From NCBI GenBank assembly GCA_021792235.1, contig JAJYVC010000040.1, forward strand, positions 1 to 11,954: 11,954 bases of DNA. Direction: 5' to 3'. Shown here piece by piece: positions 6,170 to 11,954 of the stretch. The position numbers were made by a program, and so were the translations under genes. How positions within the stretch are numbered: position 1 is the stretch's first letter; each line of letters starts with the position of its first letter. The notes beneath the pieces were generated by a model. That model ran no database searches, was not told the origin of the DNA, and saw only the letters and a program-made list of their open reading frames with translations. The DNA is from Microcaldota archaeon (GTDB taxonomy: Archaea > Micrarchaeota > Micrarchaeia > Micrarchaeales > CABMGC01).

Positions 6170-6697
6170 CTATTCTCTCAACGATAGCCTTATTGCCTCG
6201 GCGCAGGTCTCCTCAAGGCTTTTGAAGACCTTCATGTCAGGCGCATCAAGGTACAGGTCGTACACTATGGTGTCAAGTTCAGAGAAGCGGCCGTCGCTGC
6301 CAACGCAAAGCCTCACCGAGCTGTCATTTCTGTAGTTAGTCATCCACTGCCCCAGCTCGATCCTTGTCATTGCGCCGTAAGACTTCCTGCAGCTGTGCTT
6401 CTCTTCCCCAGGGAGCCAGAACATGACTGCTCCGGTTCTTGATGCCATGTCAAGATAATGCCTCTCCCACGCCCGTTGCCTGTGGAAGAAATCTTCCCTG
6501 CCACATAGATAATATGGAAGCAATCTTGCATTCCGTTCCCGTCGCGGAGAGGCTATCACAATCTCTCTTCTCATAGAGAAAAGCAGCCCTATGGCTTCAT
6601 CCTGCCAATTAGGCGCACTCCTTATCGGCCCCGCAAGAAATATCAACGGATCCATTATCCTTTCCACGTGGATCTTGGGCAGTATCACTCCTGCCAT
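6170..6697 (-). CDS. Nucleoside 2-deoxyribosyltransferase-like protein
   Basis: This 175-residue protein resembles the nucleoside 2-deoxyribosyltransferase-like group (Nuc_deoxyrib_tr_2 type). FLAGPI (20-25) is the phosphate/ribose loop at the end of the first strand, QRAWERHYLDMA (74-85) and VMFWLPGEE (91-99) are typical middle blocks, and YGAMTRIELGQW (107-118) carries the likely nucleophilic glutamate E114. Known enzymes of the family exchange or hydrolyse the base of deoxynucleosides; the substrate here is unknown. It is the third gene of the transporter operon: the ATPase stop at 6702-6704 is 4 nt before this ATG, the same spacing as between permease and ATPase. An internal ATG at 6655, preceded by GGAAAGG, would remove 14 residues and still keep the FLAGPI strand, so the start is uncertain. 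Confidence 0.75.
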   Translation of the reverse strand: MAGVILPKIHVERIMDPLIFLAGPIRSAPNWQDEAIGLLFSMRREIVIASPRRERNARLLPYYLCGREDFFHRQRAWERHYLDMASRTGAVMFWLPGEEKHSCRKSYGAMTRIELGQWMTNYRNDSSVRLCVGSDGRFSELDTIVYDLYLDAPDMKVFKSLEETCAEAIRLSLRE

Positions 6698-6701
6698 GTT
6701 G

Positions 6702-7460
6702 TCACTGCTCTATGTCCTTGGCCAGTGCAGCGTATATCTCGTCCATGTAAGCTGCGAACTGCCCGGACCTCTTGTCCCTAGGCCTTTCTCCACTGATGTT
6801 GATGATCTTCTTCACATGCGAGGGCTTGTCCGAAAGCACTATTACCTTGTCAGCCAGCTCCACGGCCTCCTCCACATTGTGCGTGACCATTATCACACTG
6901 TTTACAGATATGTTCTTGTTCTCAAGCATATAGACTATATCCGACCTGAGAGAAGTTGCCGTGAGTTCATCAAGAGAGCTGAACGGCTCGTCCATTAGCA
7001 GAACCTGCGGATCAGATGCGACAGATCTTGCAATCCCAACCCTTTGCTTCATTCCGCCGCTCAATGCGTTTGGATAATAGTCCTCGAAGCCGCTGAGCCC
7101 GAACCTGTCAAGCAGTTCAGAGGCCTTCTTGTCCTTGGCCTCATCGCTTATGTCGGATCTTGATAGCCCTATCTTCACATTCTCCACGTTTGTTAGCCAC
7201 GGAAGGAGCGCGAAGTCCTGGAACACGAACGAGATTTTCCTGTTGGGTTCTGTGATCTCATGGTTGGCGAAGAGCACCCTGCCACTGCTGGGCGGTATCA
7301 AGCCTGCTATTATCCTCAGTAGGGTACTCTTGCCGCATCCTGACGGTCCCACTATGCAGACAAATTCACCTTTCCTTGCCACGAACGAGATGCTGTCCAT
7401 TATCTCGAGCTTGGTGTTTTCGAAAAGAAAAGAGACTTTTTCAAGCGTGATCATGTTCAT
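6702..7460 (-). CDS. ABC transporter ATPase, nitrate/sulfonate/taurine type
   Basis: The 252-residue protein is a complete ABC nucleotide-binding subunit that powers the permease encoded just upstream. It shows Walker A GPSGCGKST (38-46), the Q-loop FVFQDFALLPW with Q81, the signature LSGGMKQR (133-140), Walker B VLLMDEP (153-159), the D-loop SSLD (161-164) and the switch histidine H194 (VTHN). FALLPWLTNVENV is characteristic of NitT/TauT-class ATPases. It stops soon after the core and lacks the AAA_assoc_C extension carried by many relatives, which is present here as a separate protein at 5653-6129. The start at 7460 (MNMITLEKV) is chosen because it begins 4 nt after the permease stop and matches the usual family N-terminus; 7454 is a near alternative. 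Translation is probably coupled to the permease. Confidence 0.92.
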   Translation of the reverse strand: MNMITLEKVSFLFENTKLEIMDSISFVARKGEFVCIVGPSGCGKSTLLRIIAGLIPPSSGRVLFANHEITEPNRKISFVFQDFALLPWLTNVENVKIGLSRSDISDEAKDKKASELLDRFGLSGFEDYYPNALSGGMKQRVGIARSVASDPQVLLMDEPFSSLDELTATSLRSDIVYMLENKNISVNSVIMVTHNVEEAVELADKVIVLSDKPSHVKKIINISGERPRDKRSGQFAAYMDEIYAALAKDIEQ

Positions 7461-7464
7461 ACAA

Positions 7465-9069
7465 TCAGCCCATGTATATCTTCGAGACCTTCCTGTACAT
7501 CCTCTTCCATACAAGCGTGTTTATCAGGATTATCATCACTACAAGGTTTAAAAGGGCGACACCCATAAGCATGAGGCCCTGGCTTCCGCTGAGCGCAGGC
7601 AGACCGTACTGCGCCGTCCAGCACGATGCACCGCTCTTGCAAGTAACAAGGGAGAGGTCAAGCACCTTTCCAAGCCCAGTGCCTACGGAACTTACAAGGT
7701 TGCCAGATGCGTTTGTGAAATACTCCGCAACTATGCTCGCATTCCATTCAGCTGCTATTCCAGTCACCGCGCCAGTTATGAGCCCAGGCACGATCGCCTT
7801 TATGTAGATGTTGCTCCACGCGCTCCTTCCCTTCACCCCGAATATCTTCTTGACCTCGAATACGCTCTGTGGAAGTGTCCTCGTGCTCGCCATTACGGAG
7901 AATATGACATACCATATGCCGCTGAGCAAGAACACTGCGAACGCAACCAACTCGCCGCTCTTGAGCGTCACAGCTATCGCCGGAAGAAGTATCGTCGCAG
8001 GTATCGATGCCGCTATCTGGAAAACTATCATGTATTTCGAGCTCTGCCTTGACATGAATATTAGGTACACGGATAGCGGTATGGCTATGGCCAACATCAC
8101 CGCGAATGCGAACCATATTCTGACAAACGACGCTATTATCGCAGGGAAGACCACGGACTCTAATTCCAGAAGCATCCTGTTGGTTGCGAAAACATAGATA
8201 AGCAGCAGCATAATCGCTGCCAGGCCAGCATAGTAAAGCATCCTTAAGTCATGCCTGGTTTTTGGCGTAGGCAGGTGGCTAACATGTTTCCTACCTTTTA
8301 ATATCCTGTTCGATGTGAGCACTGACGGCGCCCTGGAGATATTTCTGGACACCCATCCGATCACGGTTCTCTCATATCCCTGCGCCGGCTGAGGCACCCT
8401 CGCCTGCTGCCTCATGTACCGCACGGAATACTTCTCCAGCGGCCTGAAGAAGAGGAACCTTGTGGCAACAACGAAGCATATGAACACAACTATCGCGGTT
8501 ACGTATTGCGACGCGCCCTGATACACGAGAGTGGCGAAGGCGACCCCTATTCCCCACCTCACCTGGTCCTGCGATATGCCTATTGAGAATATCTCGCTTG
8601 TGACGAGATAGAAGAGGCCTATGGACCACGAGAGTATGGATTGCTCAACTATCCTGGGGAGCGCGGCAGGGATGTATATGCTCTTAAGCCTCTCCATCCT
8701 GTCGAACTGGTAGAGGTCAGAAAGCTCCAGGAATTCCTTAGGCAAGGTCTTTATCGATTCGTAAACTCCGAATATTATGTTCCAGACCATACTGGTAACT
8801 ATAAGGAAGATCACCGCGGCGTTTATCCCTATGAACCCTGGCAAGAACACAACGAAGATGTAGAGTGCAAACGGGAAGAAGGCCAGTATCGGCACGGTCT
8901 GCAGTATGTCAACCACTGGGAGTATTACCCTCTCGGCCCTTGGGGAAACAGCCGCGTATATTCCGACGGCTATGCTTATCACTATCGATATGCCCAATGC
9001 TATAAACATCCTTATCCAAGATGCGGATGCGTCTAGGATTAGCTGAAGAATGAGAGCAAAAAAGTCCAT
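7465..9069 (-). CDS. Fused double ABC permease (two BPD-type transmembrane domains)
   Basis: The 534-residue protein contains two binding-protein-dependent permease domains in one chain, so one copy could supply both membrane halves of the transporter. Domain 1 spans about 1-210 with its EAA loop at 103-140 (YESIKTLPKEFLELSDLYQF, then IPAALPRI). Domain 2 spans about 275-525 with its EAA loop at 393-437 (MASTRTLPQSVFEVKKIF, then IVPGL). A polar linker (about 212-272) joins them. Before the last transmembrane segment lies a loop with C477 and C483. The fused layout is known for NitT/TauT-like permeases of several acidophiles and archaea. The ATG at 9069 is preferred over an upstream extension because the first membrane helix follows at once and a TATA-like box lies 26 nt upstream. 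No substrate-binding protein is visible in the window. Confidence 0.88.
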   Translation of the reverse strand: MDFFALILQLILDASASWIRMFIALGISIVISIAVGIYAAVSPRAERVILPVVDILQTVPILAFFPFALYIFVVFLPGFIGINAAVIFLIVTSMVWNIIFGVYESIKTLPKEFLELSDLYQFDRMERLKSIYIPAALPRIVEQSILSWSIGLFYLVTSEIFSIGISQDQVRWGIGVAFATLVYQGASQYVTAIVVFICFVVATRFLFFRPLEKYSVRYMRQQARVPQPAQGYERTVIGWVSRNISRAPSVLTSNRILKGRKHVSHLPTPKTRHDLRMLYYAGLAAIMLLLIYVFATNRMLLELESVVFPAIIASFVRIWFAFAVMLAIAIPLSVYLIFMSRQSSKYMIVFQIAASIPATILLPAIAVTLKSGELVAFAVFLLSGIWYVIFSVMASTRTLPQSVFEVKKIFGVKGRSAWSNIYIKAIVPGLITGAVTGIAAEWNASIVAEYFTNASGNLVSSVGTGLGKVLDLSLVTCKSGASCWTAQYGLPALSGSQGLMLMGVALLNLVVMIILINTLVWKRMYRKVSKIYMG

Positions 9070-9091
9070 CCTATAATAAAGTCTTGAAGAG

Positions 9092-9102
9092 ATAATATAA
9101 GT
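9092..9102. promoter_or_regulatory. TATA-like element shared by the divergent permease and V4R genes
   Basis: The AT-rich run ATAATATAAGT reads as ACTTATATTAT on the minus strand. For the permease, transcription would start about 26 nt away at 9069-9071, coinciding with its ATG (leaderless). For the V4R gene on the plus strand, the same element would start transcription near 9122, giving a leader of about 22 nt rich in GGGAAAAGGAAGG. Other AT-rich candidates (9072-9081 and 9117-9124) exist for the plus strand, so only the permease assignment is reasonably firm. Confidence 0.5.
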
Positions 9103-9143
9103 CTTTGCGTAAAATGCATTATAGAAGGGAAAAGGAAGGCCGT

Positions 9144-10115
9144 ATGCCAAAGAGACCAGCAAGGAAAAAGCAAAAAGTCCGTAGCGCGAGGCGAAGAAAC
9201 GCCAAGGCCGAACAGAAATCCGGAATTTCAGATGTTGAAGATCTGCTCATAGAAATGCTAATGTCCAGCGGCGAGAAGGCCGCCAACGGCACAGATATAG
9301 AAGACCTGATATACAGCGCCACGCCAGGCCTAGGGCTTTTAGGATACAGCCATGGGTTTTGCGTGGGAAGGGCAGCAACGCTCAAGCTCGGCACGGATGC
9401 GCCGCTCACCGCAGTACTCGACAGGATAGGACTCCACGATTCCCTATACTATCCTTTCAGTGACAAAGCCATAATAACGTCAAGGTCCAGACACCATCAC
9501 GCCGCAGGGCTTGGCGCGCATGTCCATGTATATGAATCCGGAGTCATAGCCGGGTACCTCTCAACAGCCACCGGTGCAAATGTGAATGTTGAGGAGAAGC
9601 GGTGCACCTACGATGGCTCAAGGGAATGCCAATTCATAGCCACTCCTCTTTCCAATAAGCCCAGGTTCACTGGCATAGGGATAGAGCGTTCAACGAGCGC
9701 CATATCCTTAGCGCTCATTAACAGCCATTATTCAAAGTCTGGCAATGCGTATTACAGGGCTCTTGCATATCTGCCCCTTTTGGACAGCAGGATATCTGAA
9801 CAGATATTGAAGTTCATGATGATTGCAGGAGAGAAGGCAGGCCTGGCCTCTGGCAGGAGCCATCTGCATGCAGTTGTGTCAAACATCTCCAACTATTTTG
9901 GAGCAAAGTCCTCAGATGCGGAAAGGAAAGGCACAAAAACTATTATAAAACTGCGATACGAAAGCTATAATTCAATGCAGCCATTCATTGCGATACCAGC
10001 AGCCATACTGGCCGGGTTTGCAAAATCTGTAGGAAGATCTGCGCAGGCGCACTTCGTACTGAACAGGGACGGCACATATACTGCGCGAATAGAGATGCAA
10101 AACAGGAGAAGATGA
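9144..10115 (+). CDS. Tandem V4R-domain protein with basic N-terminal tail, co-transcribed with secY
   Basis: The 323-residue protein starts with a lysine/arginine-rich tail (MPKRPARKKQKVRSARRRN). A V4R domain (about 35-170) follows, ending in the typical YESGVIAGYLSTATG (130-144) and the C154/C162 pair in the final hairpin (CTYDGSRECQF). V4R domains bind small hydrophobic ligands or metal in regulators and tetrapyrrole or hydrocarbon pathway proteins. Residues about 180-320 look like a second V4R copy: AAILAGFAKSVG (286-297) followed by a hairpin (HFVLNRDGTYTARIEM, 303-318) without the cysteines. Three consecutive histidines lie at 117-119. No membrane segment is evident. The ATG at 9144 has a purine-rich GGAAGG upstream; 9114 (ATG) and 9105 (TTG) would add up to 13 residues. 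The stop is one nucleotide before secY and contributes its ribosome binding site, so the two genes are surely one operon. The function is unknown. Confidence 0.7.
   Translation: MPKRPARKKQKVRSARRRNAKAEQKSGISDVEDLLIEMLMSSGEKAANGTDIEDLIYSATPGLGLLGYSHGFCVGRAATLKLGTDAPLTAVLDRIGLHDSLYYPFSDKAIITSRSRHHHAAGLGAHVHVYESGVIAGYLSTATGANVNVEEKRCTYDGSRECQFIATPLSNKPRFTGIGIERSTSAISLALINSHYSKSGNAYYRALAYLPLLDSRISEQILKFMMIAGEKAGLASGRSHLHAVVSNISNYFGAKSSDAERKGTKTIIKLRYESYNSMQPFIAIPAAILAGFAKSVGRSAQAHFVLNRDGTYTARIEMQNRRR
10104..10108 (+). promoter_or_regulatory. Shine-Dalgarno site of secY inside the V4R coding end
   Basis: AGGAG lies 8 nt before the secY ATG at 10117 and within the last codons of the preceding gene, which suggests coupled translation of the two. 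Confidence 0.6.
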
Positions 10116-10116
10116 A

Positions 10117-11577
10117 ATGGGAATACTCGATACAATAATAGCGCTTGTGCCGCATGTAAGGAAGCCCGACAAGCCTCCTTCATTCAAGGACAAGATCAAA
10201 TGGACCGCACTGATAATGACGATATACTTTGCAATGTTCAGCACTCCTGCGATCGGAGTGAGCATAGCAACGCTTAAGCAGCCTGTGCTACAGCTGATAA
10301 ACATAATATTCGCAGCAAGGACCGGCACCCTAATAACGGTAGGGATTGGCCCGATAGTGCTATCAAGCATAGTGCTACAGCTCATACAGGGCACAGGTCT
10401 AATCAAGATAGACCTTAATGACCCACAACAGAAGGGTAAGTACCAAGGCATACAGAAACTTGCAGCGATAGGCATAGCCATAGTGGAGTCCATCATATTC
10501 ACTGCGACTGGCTACGTCCCTCTCATAAGTCCAAGCTATTTCTGGCTGGTGGTGCTCCAGCTTGCAGCCAGCGCAATAATAGTGGTCTTCCTTGATGAGA
10601 TAATGGTAAAGTACGGCCTTACTTCAGGAATAAACCTGTTCATAGCCGGAGGTGTGGCGTATTCGATGATAGGCGGCACGGTCAACATACTCCTGCCAGA
10701 GGCAGGCAGTGCCCTTGCGGCAGGCGGCGCATCAGCACTGCCAAATGCGATACTTGCGTTCGGCCCGCTCTTCTTTGCAATAATAGTGATGCTGGTAAGC
10801 ATATACGCATACGACATGAAAGTCGAGCTTCCCCTCGCATTCAGCCAGTTCAGGGGGGTTGGAGGAAGGCTGCCAATACCTTTCCTGTATGTCAGCGTAC
10901 TGCCAGTAATACTCACCACGTCCTTGGTTGTGTCAATGACTGTGTGGTTCCAATTCCTTGCAGGAACTACTGGTTCCCTTGCGCCCCTCGCACACTTCAT
11001 AGCGCTCTACCAAAAGATACCTACATCAGGCGGAGGCACTTCAACAACGCTTACCGGTGGGCTGCTATACCTCATATCTCCCAACTTCCCTCTCCCATAC
11101 TCGGCGCCGTACGGAATAGGGGGCTACGGCCCATACTTTTCATATCTGCTAACTGGCACAAGCACCCTTGACCTTCCATGGGGAGGCTTTGTGCTGGTGC
11201 CAGAGTGGATCCACATAATAATCTACACACTTGTACTTGTCGTGCTCTGCGTGATATTCGGCAAATTCTGGATAGAGATGACTGGGCAGAGCCCAAAGAA
11301 CGTTTCAGAGCAGCTGCAGAGCATAGGGTGGCAAATTCCAGGGTTCAGGAGGGACCCTAGAATAATAGAGAGCGTGCTAAACAAGTATATACCTTCGATA
11401 ACCGTGCTTGGCAGCATATTCGTTGGCCTCCTCGCAGCGCTAGCAACGCTCACTGGCGCAATAGGAAGCGGAATGGGCGTGCTGCTTACTGTGGGTATCA
11501 TGTACATGCTATACCAGCAGATAGAGAGAGAACACATGCTGGAGGGAATACCTGCTGTAGACAACTTGCTTTCATAG
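10117..11577 (+). CDS. secY: Preprotein translocase subunit SecY (Sec61-alpha-like)
   Basis: The 486-residue protein forms the pore of the archaeal Sec translocon, passing unfolded proteins across the membrane or into it, together with SecE and Sec61-beta, which are not in this window. About ten transmembrane segments are visible. The cytoplasmic N-terminus (VRKPDKPPSFKDKIKWT, about 14-30) leads into TM1, and the plug region follows at about 45-75. The conserved block RGVGGRLPIPFLYVSVLPVI (246-265) is the large cytoplasmic loop before TM7. The loop GQSPKNVSEQL to RDPRIIESVLNKYIP (390-426) contacts the ribosome. TM10 has GSGMGVLLTVGIMYMLYQ (450-467). Length is normal for an archaeal SecY. In many archaea secY follows the ribosomal protein L15 gene; here its upstream partner is the V4R gene and its downstream neighbour is convergent, 11 bp away. 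Confidence 0.96.
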   Translation: MGILDTIIALVPHVRKPDKPPSFKDKIKWTALIMTIYFAMFSTPAIGVSIATLKQPVLQLINIIFAARTGTLITVGIGPIVLSSIVLQLIQGTGLIKIDLNDPQQKGKYQGIQKLAAIGIAIVESIIFTATGYVPLISPSYFWLVVLQLAASAIIVVFLDEIMVKYGLTSGINLFIAGGVAYSMIGGTVNILLPEAGSALAAGGASALPNAILAFGPLFFAIIVMLVSIYAYDMKVELPLAFSQFRGVGGRLPIPFLYVSVLPVILTTSLVVSMTVWFQFLAGTTGSLAPLAHFIALYQKIPTSGGGTSTTLTGGLLYLISPNFPLPYSAPYGIGGYGPYFSYLLTGTSTLDLPWGGFVLVPEWIHIIIYTLVLVVLCVIFGKFWIEMTGQSPKNVSEQLQSIGWQIPGFRRDPRIIESVLNKYIPSITVLGSIFVGLLAALATLTGAIGSGMGVLLTVGIMYMLYQQIEREHMLEGIPAVDNLLS

Positions 11578-11588
11578 ATGCTTCAATA

Positions 11589-11954
11589 TCAGAATCCCAC
11601 AAAGCTGTACAGGGTCTTTAGTGATATCAATATTATTACTGCTGCTATTATGTAGCCAAGCTTTTGCTGGCTGATTCTGTCCTTGAAATGCCCTCCGGTT
11701 ATTATTCCAGGCACCCCTCCTGCCAAAAGCAATGCGTCAAAAGCAAGATCCACATCGCCCAGGTAAAGCTGCGTAATTGTTGCAGCAAAGAGTATCAACC
11801 CACCTTCAAATATGGCTATGTTCACCGCAGTCCGGTTTGTAAACCCCAATAAGATTATAAGGCAGGCAACCAGCAGCGAGCCAGTAGATACTCCAGTGAA
11901 CCCTGCAATAATTCCAACGAGGGCTCCTACGGCCAGGCCCTTGGCCCGTAGTCC
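11589..11954 (-). CDS. TauE/SafE-family membrane transporter, C-terminal part (runs off the window)
   Basis: The frame is open from the window end to the TGA at 11589-11591 and encodes the last 121 residues of a hydrophobic protein. VGALVGIIAGFTGVSTGSLL (residues 9-28 of the visible part) is the glycine-rich half-repeat of TauE/SafE proteins (PF01925). ALLLAGGVPGIITGGHFKDR and the closing helix AAVIILISLKTLYSF match the end of the family. Members are thought to export sulfite, sulfonates or other organic anions; the substrate here cannot be told. The N-terminal half and the start lie beyond 11954. It converges on secY with only 11 bp between stop codons and no evident terminator. Its presence near a NitT/TauT-type ABC system may hint at sulfur compounds, but this is only association. 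Confidence 0.75.
   Translation of the reverse strand, partial: GLRAKGLAVGALVGIIAGFTGVSTGSLLVACLIILLGFTNRTAVNIAIFEGGLILFAATITQLYLGDVDLAFDALLLAGGVPGIITGGHFKDRISQQKLGYIIAAVIILISLKTLYSFVGF

Noticed and set aside
9070..9162. N-terminal extension of the double permease starting upstream of 9069
   Set aside because: It would overlap the divergent promoter and the V4R start, and family proteins begin just before the first membrane helix.
1..11954. CRISPR array, rRNA genes, prophage or defence genes
   Set aside because: No regularly spaced direct repeats, no conserved rRNA segments and no phage structural or nuclease-helicase genes are visible; the only mobile element is the single insertion sequence.

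Overview
The window reads as a compact piece of an archaeal chromosome. Start sites are often preceded by TATA-like boxes about 26 nt upstream, some with leaderless geometry and others with a Shine-Dalgarno motif. Ile is mostly ATA and Arg mostly AGG/AGA. The translocon gene encodes the archaeal/eukaryotic (Sec61-alpha-like) type of SecY, and one protein belongs to DUF929, a family I associate mainly with archaea. The gene set would suit an acidophilic lineage such as Thermoplasmatota or Micrarchaeota (ARMAN-type). That placement is a guess from style and content, not something a marker in the window proves.

Layout: (1) 42-1095, an apparently intact IS4/IS5-type insertion sequence with a DDE transposase, 13-bp matching ends and a leader hairpin that buries the transposase ribosome binding site. 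(2) 1154-2734, a two-gene operon on the + strand: a membrane-anchored DUF929 protein with a thioredoxin-like CxxC, then a small membrane protein with a CxC motif. (3) 2735-5410 on the - strand, a large 891-residue protein with an intact C-terminal metallophosphoesterase and what looks like a metal-ligand-free N-terminal copy split by a coiled coil. (4) 5411-5652, a divergent intergenic region holding promoters and a doubtful 34-codon ORF. (5) 5653-6129, a free-standing AAA_assoc_C-type domain, normally the C-terminal part of NitT/TauT-type transport ATPases. (6) 9069-6170 on the - strand, a transport operon of a fused double permease, an ABC ATPase and a nucleoside 2-deoxyribosyltransferase-like protein, with 4-nt gaps between genes. 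(7) 9144-11577 on the + strand, a tandem V4R-domain protein with a very basic N-terminus, one nucleotide upstream of secY. (8) 11589 to the window end on the - strand, the C-terminal part of a TauE/SafE-like membrane transporter.

Functional links: the stand-alone AAA_assoc_C protein, the ATPase and the double permease together make a transporter of the nitrate/sulfonate/taurine-like class whose substrate and binding protein cannot be read from this window. DUF929 and its membrane neighbour look like an extracytoplasmic thiol-redox or envelope pair. The V4R protein appears to be transcribed with secY.

Most notable: two unrelated proteins each seem to hold an intact domain plus a degenerate copy of it (phosphoesterase and V4R), and the V4R protein is coupled to the Sec translocon gene. 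I found no rRNA, tRNA or CRISPR array.
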